Shown here in pieces: positions 1 through 6,834 of a stretch of 8,661 bases of DNA. The DNA is from Solirubrobacteraceae bacterium (GTDB lineage Bacteria; Actinomycetota; Thermoleophilia; Solirubrobacterales; Solirubrobacteraceae): contig JASLHP010000137.1 in the NCBI GenBank assembly GCA_030149625.1, positions 1 to 8,661 of the forward strand, in the 5' to 3' direction. Position 1 is the first letter of the stretch. The number at the start of each line of letters is the position of its first letter. The notes below the pieces were generated by a model. The model did not search any database. It had not been told where the DNA came from and worked only from the letters and a program-made list of their open reading frames with translations. The translations under genes and the position numbers were made by a program.

Positions 1-1767
1 TCGCTGTGCGCGAGCCTGCCCGGCACGAGCGTCGACGTCTCGCCCGAGCCGGGGACCGATACCGCCAACCCGGATACGCAGATCAGTTTCCTCGGCACCA
101 GCGTCGCGAACATCCACGAAGTCACCGTCGTCGGCTCAGAGTCCGGCTACCATCGCGGCCGCGTGTACGCCTACCACCAGGGCGACGGCGGCAGCTTCGT
201 GCCCGACAAGCCGTTTCGGCCAGGCGAGCGCGTCGTGGTGCGCGGTGTGATCCACGCCGGCGGTAGGCGGGCACTGGGCACGGGCGCCACGCGCGTGTCG
301 TTCGCGTTTCGCGTCGACACGCCATACCCGACGGCGAATGTCCGCGAGTTCCCGAACCCGTCGGCGGCGCCCGCGGACTATCAGAGCTTCGACACGATGC
401 CCGGCGTCCAGGCACCGATACTGGAGGTGAGCGTGCCCGATCGCGATCCGGCGGCCGGCGACATCCTCACGACGAACGGCCCCGGGCCGGGCCAGTACGG
501 GCCGCTGATCTACACGCCGCAGGGCCGGCTCGTGTGGTTCGACAAGCTCCCCGCCGGCGAGACGGCGGAGGACCTGAGCGAGCAGACCTACGAAGGCCGG
601 CGCGACTTGACCTGGTGGAAGGGTCGCGTGCTGTCGCTCGGGTTCGGTCAGGGCGAAGACCTCGTGATGAACTCCCGCTACCAGACGGTGGCGCGGGTGC
701 GCGGTGGCAACGGCTTGCACGCCGACCTGCACGACTTCGAGATCGTTGGCCACGACGTCGCCTACATCACCGCGTTCAACCCGATCCGCTGTGACCTGTC
801 ATCGGTCAAAGGCGCGCGCGACGGCACGATCACCGACACGGCGATCCAGGAGATCGACATGAAGACGGGGCTCGTGCGCTGGGAATGGCACAGCCTCGAC
901 CACGTCGCCGCCGAGGAGTCAGAGACCGAAGCCTCGACCGACTCTACGCCGTGGGACTGGTTTCACATCAACTCGATCGACCCCGAGCCCGACGGCGACC
1001 TCTTCATCTCGGCGCGCAGCACCTGGGCGGGATATCAGCTGGAAGCCGGCACCGGCAAGATCCTGTGGCGCCTCGGTGGTCTCAAGAGCTCCTTCAAGAT
1101 GGGGCCGGGCACGGAAACGGCGTGGCAGCACGACGGGCGCATCCTCGCCGACGGCGAGGTCACGTTCTTCGATGACGGCTCGAACCCGCCGATCCACCAG
1201 CAGTCGCGCGCCGTGCGCATCGCGCTCGACTTCAAGACGCACGAGGCGCGCCTCGTGTCCGCTTACACGCATGCGAACCCACCGCTGCTGGCGGCGAGCC
1301 AGGGCAACATGCAGACGCTCCCGGACGGCGACGCCGTCGTTGGCTACGGCGGCGTGCCGGCGGTGAGCGAGTACGCCGACGACGGCGCGCTGGTGTTCGA
1401 CGCGAATCTGCCGTTTGACATGTCGTTCTACCGCGCGTTTCGCTTTCCGTGGAGCGGGCGGCCGGCGAGCCCGCCGGCGGTGCTCGCGAGCCTCAACAAC
1501 ACGGGCGAAGAGACGATCGTGCACGCGAGCTGGAACGGCGCGACGGAAGTCGCTGCGTGGCGCGTGCTCGCGGGCAGGCACAGCGGCGCGCTGACGGCGC
1601 AGGCGACGATCCCGGTGAGCGGCTTCGAAAGCTCGACGACGCTGCCAGCGAAGTTCGCGCGTGTGTCGGTGCAGGCGCTCGACGCGGATCGCCACGTGCT
1701 CGGCGTCTCGGCAACGATGAAGGTGGTCAGCTACGCAGCTGCGCTGCCCGGCCACCAGAGCGCGTGA
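1..1767 (+). CDS. ASST-family arylsulfotransferase-like secreted protein (5' partial)
   Basis: The reading frame is open from base 1 and ends at TGA 1765-1767, giving 588 residues; the start and signal sequence lie upstream. An N-terminal beta-rich domain (about residues 10-105 of the visible part, with VSPEPG, TQISFLG and GSFVPDKPF) is followed by the ASST beta-propeller (about 120-490) and a C-terminal beta domain with SWNGATEVAAW. Conserved candidate active-site residues are His244 (ADLHDF), His322 (WFHINSI), Arg339 (ARSTWAGY) and His377 (WQHDG). The equivalent His/His/Arg/His arrangement in enterobacterial AssT moves sulfate from a phenolic sulfate to another phenol through a sulfo-histidine, without PAPS. 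The family assignment is strong; the substrate and true activity are unknown. The protein probably acts outside the membrane, as its paralogs carry export signals. Cys3 and Cys264 are its only visible cysteines. It ends 6 bp before a convergent small gene. Confidence 0.93.
   Translation, partial: SLCASLPGTSVDVSPEPGTDTANPDTQISFLGTSVANIHEVTVVGSESGYHRGRVYAYHQGDGGSFVPDKPFRPGERVVVRGVIHAGGRRALGTGATRVSFAFRVDTPYPTANVREFPNPSAAPADYQSFDTMPGVQAPILEVSVPDRDPAAGDILTTNGPGPGQYGPLIYTPQGRLVWFDKLPAGETAEDLSEQTYEGRRDLTWWKGRVLSLGFGQGEDLVMNSRYQTVARVRGGNGLHADLHDFEIVGHDVAYITAFNPIRCDLSSVKGARDGTITDTAIQEIDMKTGLVRWEWHSLDHVAAEESETEASTDSTPWDWFHINSIDPEPDGDLFISARSTWAGYQLEAGTGKILWRLGGLKSSFKMGPGTETAWQHDGRILADGEVTFFDDGSNPPIHQQSRAVRIALDFKTHEARLVSAYTHANPPLLAASQGNMQTLPDGDAVVGYGGVPAVSEYADDGALVFDANLPFDMSFYRAFRFPWSGRPASPPAVLASLNNTGEETIVHASWNGATEVAAWRVLAGRHSGALTAQATIPVSGFESSTTLPAKFARVSVQALDADRHVLGVSATMKVVSYAAALPGHQSA
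1448..1481 (+). repeat. 34-bp exact direct repeat, copy 1
   Basis: This tract within the first ASST gene is identical over 34 bp to 8473-8506 in the fourth. It encodes WSGRPASPPAV at the end of the propeller. Flanking sequence in the two genes diverges at once on both sides. Confidence 0.85.
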
Positions 1768-1769
1768 TG

Positions 1770-1784
1770 CGGCTCAGTAAGCCG
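1770..1784. terminator. Weak hairpin between convergent genes
   Basis: CGGCT (1770-1774) and AGCCG (1780-1784) form a perfect 5-bp stem around a 5-nt loop, exactly where the first ASST gene and the small - strand gene converge. On the + strand it is followed by GTTTCGATTT, a poor T-rich tail; the - strand has no T tract. The stem is short for a high-GC genome, so it may be chance; its position is the main argument for a terminator. Confidence 0.25.
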
Positions 1785-1953
1785 GTTTCGATTTGTGCTT
1801 GTGCGTCGTGGTCGTCGTCGCCGGCGTGGTCGAGCTCGGATTGCTCGTCGTCGGCGTCGAGGACGAGCTTTTGCCGCCGCATCCGGCCACCGCGACGGTG
1901 GCGGCGAGAGTCGCCACTAGCGTTAGCATGGCGGTCAGTGGCGTTCTTCTCAT
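1774..1953 (-). CDS. Small Ser/Thr-rich lipoprotein of unknown function
   Basis: This gene encodes 59 residues, starting at ATG 1951-1953 and ending at TGA 1774-1776. The N-terminus (MRR, then a hydrophobic run) leads to the lipobox VAGC, with Cys25 as the predicted lipidated residue. The mature part is only about 35 residues: GGKSSSS, a Ser/Thr/Pro/Asn tract, five consecutive Thr, then a basic tail HKHKSKPAY. I prefer this ATG over one 21 bp upstream (1972-1974) because TTGGAG sits 8 nt before it and because MRR is a normal signal-peptide start. The mature protein has no recognisable catalytic domain; it could be a surface or wall-associated tether or stress lipoprotein. It is convergent with the first ASST gene and divergent from the MFS-ASST gene. 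No homolog is recognised. Confidence that it is real rests on signal peptide, lipobox and ribosome site occurring together in a gap no other gene fills. Confidence 0.72.
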   Translation of the reverse strand: MRRTPLTAMLTLVATLAATVAVAGCGGKSSSSTPTTSNPSSTTPATTTTTHKHKSKPAY

Positions 1954-2032
1954 CGGCCGGGCTCCAATTGTCATTGACGTGCGAGGGTTCGGAGGCTCAC
2001 CCTACCAAGTGTCTCGCGCGCGGATCGCAGGC
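1954..2032. promoter_or_regulatory. Divergent intergenic region, probable promoters
   Basis: This 79-bp gap separates the divergent lipoprotein and MFS-ASST genes and is the only place in the window where the three-gene run could have its own promoter. On the - strand, TAGGGT (complement of 1999-2004) fits a typical actinobacterial -10 box and would give a leader of roughly 40 nt; no good -35 accompanies it. On the + strand, TTGACG (1974-1979) resembles a -35 box, but no convincing -10 lies 16-19 bp downstream. GGAGG at 1991-1995 is the best ribosome-binding sequence for the + strand. No clear operator palindrome is seen. Confidence 0.3.
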
Positions 2033-5005
2033 ATGAGCGCCGAGGCGACGGTCAGCCCTCAGGCGCCCCGGGCGGCACCGTCCGCGGGCAGTGAAAGCTC
2101 GCGCACGGGCTGGCTCTTGGCCGTGTGCTGCGTGGCTCAGTTCATGGTCATCCTCGACCTGAGCATCGTCAACGTCGCGCTGCCGTCGATCCAGTCCAGC
2201 CTGGGGTTCTCCTCGCCGGAACTGCAGTGGATCGTGGACGCGTACGCGATCACGTTCGCGGGCTTCTTGATGTTCGGCGGTCGCGCGGCCGACCACTTCG
2301 GCCAGCGCCGGATGTTCGTGCTGGCGCTGTTCGTGTTCGCGCTCGCGTCGCTGGCCGGCGGCGTCGCGCCCGATCGCGTGACGCTCGTGATCGCGCGCGC
2401 GGCGCAGGGTCTCGGAGGCGCGCTGATGGCGGCGTGCTCGCTGGCGATCATCACCTCGTCGTTCGCGCCCGGTCCGCCGCTGCATCGTGCAATCGGCGCG
2501 TGGGCCGCGATGAACGGCCTCGGCGGCGCCGCGGGGATGCTGTTCGGCGGGATCATCACCGAATTCCTGAGTTGGCGCTGGGTGCTCTTGATCAACCCCC
2601 CGATCGGGCTCGCGGCCGCGCTCGTGGCCTACGCGGTCGTCTCCGAGCGTCGGCGCGCGAAGGAGGGAGCGACGTTCGATCTCGCGGGCGCGCTGACGTT
2701 GACGATCGGTCAGATGGTGCTGGTCTACGGGATCGTGGAAGCGGGCCTGTCCGGTCTCGGCACGTTCGCGGCGCTCGGCCCGATCGTCGCTGGCGTGGCG
2801 GTGCTCGCGGTGTTCGGCGTGATCGAGGCGCGGCTGGCCACCGAACCGCTGATTCCGTTCAAGGAGCTGACCAAGCCGCTGCAGGTCGCGAACAACATCG
2901 TGCTGCTGTTCAGCGCGTCGTTGTTCCCGATGTGGTTCGTGAGCTCGCTCTACCTGCAGCAGGTGCTCGGCCTCTCGCCGCTGCACACGGGGCTGATCTT
3001 CCTGCCGATGACAGCGATGATCGGGCTCGTCGCCTCGCGTGCCGGCAAGCTCGTGAGCCACTTCGGCGTGCGACCGGTGCTCGGCAGTGGCCTGGTGATG
3101 CTGACTGCGGGAATGCTCCTGCTCGCGCGGGTCGGCTCGAGCGGCAGCCCGATCGTCTACATCGTGATCCCGGGGCTGCTTACGGCAGCGGGCATCGCGA
3201 TGTCGATCGTGCCCTCGACGATCGCCGCCACGCAGGGCGCCAAGGAGGGGCAGGCCGGTCTCGCGTCGGGTCTCGTGAACACCTCGCGCCAGGTGGGAGG
3301 CGGCCTCGGCCTCGCGATCCTGGTGACGCTCGCCACCTCGCGCAGCAGTCACCTGATCGGCACGGGCCACGGCGTGCCGCAGTCGCTGACAGACGGCTTC
3401 CGTCTCGCCTACCTGATCGGCGGCGGGCTCGCGGCGGCGGCGGCGCTGATGACGTTCACGGCGCTGCCACGGCCCGACAGCGCGCTGATTCCGGCAGCGC
3501 GACGGCTGGCGCTCGCGGTCGTAGCGATCCTCGTCGGCTTCGTCGCGCTCGACCTTGCGTTTGCGGGCTCGCATGGCGCGCCGGTCGGGAAGTACACGAC
3601 CGCGGGCGCCTACAGCTTCGTCAGCGCGCCATCGCTGCACCCGCCCAAGCTCCGCAAGGACGGCCACATTCTCACCAGCGAGCTCGCGCCAGGCTACATC
3701 TTTACCGCGAACTTCTACAACCTCAACTACCCACCATTGGTTGGCCAGAGCGGGCCGTTGATCCTCGACGGCGAGCTGCAGCCGGTGTGGTTCGAGCCAG
3801 TGCCGGAAAAGCTCGTCGCCTCCAACCTCAGCCTGCAGACCTACGAAGGCAAGCCGGCGCTCGCCTGGTGGCAGGGCGTCGTGACGAACACCGGCGCGAC
3901 GGAAAGCGGCGAAGACGTCGTCGTCAACCAGCATTATCAGAAGGTCGCGTCGCTGAAAGCGACGGACGGCTGGGTGCTGACGCTGCATGCGATGGTGATC
4001 TCAGGCGAAGACGCATGGGTGACCGCGAACAAGAACATCGCGCGAAACCTCTCGAGCTACGGCGGCGCCTACAACGGCGCGCTGATCGACTCGGCGATCC
4101 AGGAGTACAACCTGAAGACGGGCAAGCTGCTGCGCAACTGGGACGCGCTCGAGCACATCCCGCTGGACGAGTCGTACGCGAGCGTGCCGACGAACGGCTT
4201 CCCGTGGGATGCCTACCACGTCAACGCCGTGCAGCTCGCCGGCAACGGCGGGTTCCTCGTATCGATGCGCAACACGTGGGCCGCCTACATGGTCGATGCG
4301 GCAACGGGCAGGATCGAGTGGACGCTCGGCGGCAAGCGCTCGAGCTTCAAGTTCGGCCCGGGAGCCGCCTTCCAGTGGCAGCACGACGTGCAGCTGGGAC
4401 CGGGCTCGACGGTCAGCATGTTCGACGATCACTGCTGCCAGCTCACCGGCGGCGGCACCTCGGTGCACGCGACGGGGCCGTCTCGCGGGCTGATCCTCAA
4501 GCTCGATCCCGCTTCCTACACGGCGACGCTCGTGCACCAATACACCGGCGGCGACGCGTTCGAATCGGAATACATGGGCGACACACAGTCGCTGGCGAAC
4601 GGCAACGCGTTCGTCGGCTGGGGCTCGGAACCGTACCTGTCCGAGTACAGCCCGTCGGGCAAGCTGCTGCTGGAAGGCAACTTCCCCGGATCCGATCTGA
4701 GCTACCGCTCGACGCTCGAGCAGTGGGTTGGCCTGCCGCTCACACGGCCCGCTGTCGCCGTCCGCGACCGTGCCGGCGCGACGACCTTGTATGCGAGCTG
4801 GAATGGCGCGACGCGGCTGGCTTCGTGGCGAGTTTTGGCGGGGGCCGGCACGGGTAGGCTGAGCGCCGTGGCGAGCGCACCCAAGTCCGGCTTCGAGACG
4901 ACGATCCCCGTGCCGCGTGGCTATACGCGTTTCCAGGTGCAGGCGCTCGACGCCCACGGCAGCGTGATCGGAACTTCCTCGCAGCTCTCGGGTTCGACTC
5001 GATGA
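2033..5005 (+). CDS. MFS (DHA2, 14-TM) exporter fused to ASST-family arylsulfotransferase domain
   Basis: This 990-residue protein has two complete halves. Residues 26-478 form a DHA2/EmrB-QacA-type MFS drug or metabolite:proton antiporter: LDLSIVNVALP in TM1 (41-51), loop motif A GRAADHFGQRR (83-93), GLGGAAGMLFGG in TM5, WRWVLLINPPIG leading TM6, and TM14 near 455-478. After R490-R491 comes a 15th helix (492-511), then an ASST propeller (about 525-900) and the C-terminal SWNGATRLASW domain. Catalytic-type residues are kept: His652, His729 (YHVNAV), Arg746 (MRNTWA) and His784 (WQHDV). With 14 helices both MFS ends are cytoplasmic, so TM15 would place the ASST domain outside. Unlike its paralogs it lacks the N-terminal beta domain and carries vicinal Cys801-Cys802. 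ATG 2033 is chosen; GTG 2009, 13 nt after GGAGG, is a real alternative. The stop overlaps the next start (ATGA). Probable role, by inference: export coupled to extracytoplasmic sulfotransfer. Confidence 0.93.
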   Translation: MSAEATVSPQAPRAAPSAGSESSRTGWLLAVCCVAQFMVILDLSIVNVALPSIQSSLGFSSPELQWIVDAYAITFAGFLMFGGRAADHFGQRRMFVLALFVFALASLAGGVAPDRVTLVIARAAQGLGGALMAACSLAIITSSFAPGPPLHRAIGAWAAMNGLGGAAGMLFGGIITEFLSWRWVLLINPPIGLAAALVAYAVVSERRRAKEGATFDLAGALTLTIGQMVLVYGIVEAGLSGLGTFAALGPIVAGVAVLAVFGVIEARLATEPLIPFKELTKPLQVANNIVLLFSASLFPMWFVSSLYLQQVLGLSPLHTGLIFLPMTAMIGLVASRAGKLVSHFGVRPVLGSGLVMLTAGMLLLARVGSSGSPIVYIVIPGLLTAAGIAMSIVPSTIAATQGAKEGQAGLASGLVNTSRQVGGGLGLAILVTLATSRSSHLIGTGHGVPQSLTDGFRLAYLIGGGLAAAAALMTFTALPRPDSALIPAARRLALAVVAILVGFVALDLAFAGSHGAPVGKYTTAGAYSFVSAPSLHPPKLRKDGHILTSELAPGYIFTANFYNLNYPPLVGQSGPLILDGELQPVWFEPVPEKLVASNLSLQTYEGKPALAWWQGVVTNTGATESGEDVVVNQHYQKVASLKATDGWVLTLHAMVISGEDAWVTANKNIARNLSSYGGAYNGALIDSAIQEYNLKTGKLLRNWDALEHIPLDESYASVPTNGFPWDAYHVNAVQLAGNGGFLVSMRNTWAAYMVDAATGRIEWTLGGKRSSFKFGPGAAFQWQHDVQLGPGSTVSMFDDHCCQLTGGGTSVHATGPSRGLILKLDPASYTATLVHQYTGGDAFESEYMGDTQSLANGNAFVGWGSEPYLSEYSPSGKLLLEGNFPGSDLSYRSTLEQWVGLPLTRPAVAVRDRAGATTLYASWNGATRLASWRVLAGAGTGRLSAVASAPKSGFETTIPVPRGYTRFQVQALDAHGSVIGTSSQLSGSTR
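3506..3565 (+). other. Fifteenth transmembrane helix linking MFS and ASST domains
   Basis: This stretch encodes residues 492-511 of the fusion protein (LALAVVAILVGF, then VALDLAFA), an uncharged segment apart from one Asp, preceded by Arg490-Arg491 and followed by the polar GSHGAPVGKY leading into the ASST domain. It looks like the former signal-anchor of a separate secreted ASST that has been retained as a membrane-crossing linker. From the ATG at 3449 (inside TM14) to a TTG at 3737 (inside the ASST fold) there is no in-frame ATG, GTG or TTG, so the ASST half has no start of its own near the junction. Confidence 0.8.
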
Positions 5006-6834
5006 TGACCCGTGCGACGATGCTGCTCGTAGCGCTGGCGGCGCTCGTCGGCGTGTGCGGCTGCGGGTCGACCTCCTCGGCGAGCCCGGCGGTGCTGACC
5101 GCGGACGCCGGCGTCGCCGTCGCCAACCCGGTCGCGGTCTCGCCCGAGCCAGGAACCCCGGACGCCTCGCCGAGCACCCAGATCAGCTTCCTCGGCACGT
5201 CTGCGACGACCGTCTCGGACGTGCGCGTGACGGGCTCGCGCAGTGGCGCGCACGCCGGTGTCCTGCGCGCGTACTCGACCGGTACCGGCGAGAGCTTCCT
5301 GCCGACGCACCCGTTCGTCGCCGGCGAGCTGGTACGAGTCACGGCGCAGGTCACGACGGGTGGCGCTACGCACGTTGCGAGCACCAGCTTCACGATTGCG
5401 CACGAGGCGCCGGTCAGCCAGAAGGAGTTCCCGAACAACCCCGGGGACTCGCATGACGTCCAGCACTACAGCACGGCGCCGTCGCTGACGCCCTCGACGG
5501 TGGACATCACGACACCGGCAAAGGCGGGCGCTCCCGGCGATCTGATGCTGGCCCCCTACCAGGGAACGGGTTCGCCGGGCCCGATGATCGCCGAACAGGA
5601 CGGTCAGCTAGTGTGGTTCCATCCGCTGCCGGCGGGCGAGCAGGCGACCAGTCTCAGGGTCCAGCAGCTCGACGGCAAACCCGTGCTGACCTGGTGGCAG
5701 GGACGCATCCTCGAGGTCGGCTTTGGACAGGGCGAAGACGTGATCGACGACACCTCCTACCGGCGCGTGGGAGCGGTGCACGCCGGCAACGGCTACCGCG
5801 CAGACCTGCACGAATTCCGGCTGACGCCGGAAGGCACGGCGTGGATCGACATGTTCGACCCGATCGAGATGAACCTGTCGCGTTACGGCGGGCTTTCAGA
5901 CGGTGTGATCACCGACTCGGTGATCCAGGAGATCGACGTGAAGACGGGCCTCGTGATGTGGGAGTGGCACGCGCTCGGGCACATCCCGATCGCCGAATCG
6001 CACAATGCGCCACCCAAGTACCACTACCCATGGGACTTCGTGCACATCAACTCGATTTCGCCCGGCCTCGAAGGCACGCAGGGCGGCGGCGCGGACCAGC
6101 CCGGCAACGTGCTGCTGTCCTCGCGCAACACGTGGACGCTGTATGACGTGGACGTGCGCAGCGGCGCGATCCGCTGGCGTCTGGGCGGCGAACGCTCGAG
6201 CTTCAAGCTCGGGCCTGGCACGCACACGTACTGGCAGCACGACGCCGAATGGCAGCCGAGTGGGCTGATCTCCGTGTTCGACAACGGCTCGGACCCGCCG
6301 AAGGAGAAGCAGTCGCGCGGCCTGCTGCTCGACCCGAACCCGCAGACGCGCACGGCCACGCTCGTCAAGCAGTTCACGAACCCGTCGAAGACGCTGCTCG
6401 CCTCGAGTCAGGGCGACACGCTGAGCTTGCCTGGCGGCGACTGGTTGATGGGCTACGGCGGGCTGCCGAACTTCACCGAGTACGACTCCTCGGGGCATGT
6501 GCTGCTGGACGGCACGCTCGGCAAGAACGTGCAGGACTTCCGTACCTATCTCTATCCATGGAGCGGACAGGCTCCGGGGGCGCCGTCGGTGCTGGCGGCG
6601 CCCGGCTCCGGGGGCACGATCTCGGTGTCGGTCAGCTGGAACGGCGCGACTGAAGTCGCTTCGTGGCGGGTGCTCGCCGGAGCCTCGCCAAGCGCGCTCG
6701 CGCCGGCCGCCACGGTCGCCAAGTCTGGCTTTCAGACGATGCTGCAGGCGCCCGGCGCGGGTCCGTACGTGCAGGTGCAGGCGCTGAGCTCCACCGGCAG
6801 CGTCCTCGCCTCGTCGGCGACGGTCAAGGATTAG
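5002..6834 (+). CDS. ASST-family arylsulfotransferase-like lipoprotein
   Basis: This 610-residue protein has a hydrophobic N-terminus (MLLVALAALVGV) and a lipobox-like VCGC, with Cys21 the predicted lipidated residue; Cys19 and Cys21 are its only cysteines. A beta-rich domain (about 45-133, VSPEPG to SFTIAH) and a polar linker lead into the ASST propeller (about 155-520) and a C-terminal SWNGATEVASW domain (about 530-610). Conserved candidate catalytic residues are His270 (ADLHEF), His348 (FVHINSI), Arg375 (SRNTWTLY) and His413 (WQHDA). ATG 5002 overlaps the MFS-ASST stop as ATGA; a second ATG follows at once (5005). No good ribosome site precedes it, which fits translational coupling. Expected activity is PAPS-independent transfer of sulfate between phenolic compounds on the outer membrane face, inferred from the family. 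The lipid anchor would keep it near the exporter fusion. Its extra Gly-rich insert (EGTQGGGADQPG) after HINSISPGL resembles one in the next gene. Confidence 0.93.
   Translation: MMTRATMLLVALAALVGVCGCGSTSSASPAVLTADAGVAVANPVAVSPEPGTPDASPSTQISFLGTSATTVSDVRVTGSRSGAHAGVLRAYSTGTGESFLPTHPFVAGELVRVTAQVTTGGATHVASTSFTIAHEAPVSQKEFPNNPGDSHDVQHYSTAPSLTPSTVDITTPAKAGAPGDLMLAPYQGTGSPGPMIAEQDGQLVWFHPLPAGEQATSLRVQQLDGKPVLTWWQGRILEVGFGQGEDVIDDTSYRRVGAVHAGNGYRADLHEFRLTPEGTAWIDMFDPIEMNLSRYGGLSDGVITDSVIQEIDVKTGLVMWEWHALGHIPIAESHNAPPKYHYPWDFVHINSISPGLEGTQGGGADQPGNVLLSSRNTWTLYDVDVRSGAIRWRLGGERSSFKLGPGTHTYWQHDAEWQPSGLISVFDNGSDPPKEKQSRGLLLDPNPQTRTATLVKQFTNPSKTLLASSQGDTLSLPGGDWLMGYGGLPNFTEYDSSGHVLLDGTLGKNVQDFRTYLYPWSGQAPGAPSVLAAPGSGGTISVSVSWNGATEVASWRVLAGASPSALAPAATVAKSGFQTMLQAPGAGPYVQVQALSSTGSVLASSATVKD

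Noticed and set aside
163..165. ATG-like or GTG start of the first gene within the window (GTG at 163)
   Set aside because: The frame is open from base 1 and codons before 163 encode the conserved VSPEPG and TQISFLG motifs shared with the third and fourth genes, so the gene begins before the window.
1806..1860. Trinucleotide repeat-like GTC/TCG tract
   Set aside because: It is irregular and explained by Thr and Ser codons of the small - strand lipoprotein's low-complexity tail.
1793..2032. Extension of the MFS-ASST frame upstream to an ATG at 1793
   Set aside because: This part is the complement of the small lipoprotein gene; its Val-rich run comes from the GTC-rich complement of Thr/Ser codons and adds no MFS sequence. 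The transporter starts normally from 2033 (or 2009).
3449..3451. Separate start for a stand-alone ASST at ATG 3449
   Set aside because: It lies inside TM14, which is needed to complete the transporter, and has no ribosome-binding sequence; a split into two genes would break a normal 14-helix MFS.
1997..3988. Long open frame on the - strand opposite the MFS half
   Set aside because: Its product is dominated by Arg, His, Gln, Glu and Ala with no domain or hydrophobic core, as expected for the complement of a high-GC coding frame; the + strand encodes a clear MFS protein here.
2125..4857. Long open + strand frame overlapping the MFS-ASST gene
   Set aside because: Its Arg/Ala/Gly/Asp-rich product has no transmembrane helices or known motif; it is the shifted frame of the fusion gene.
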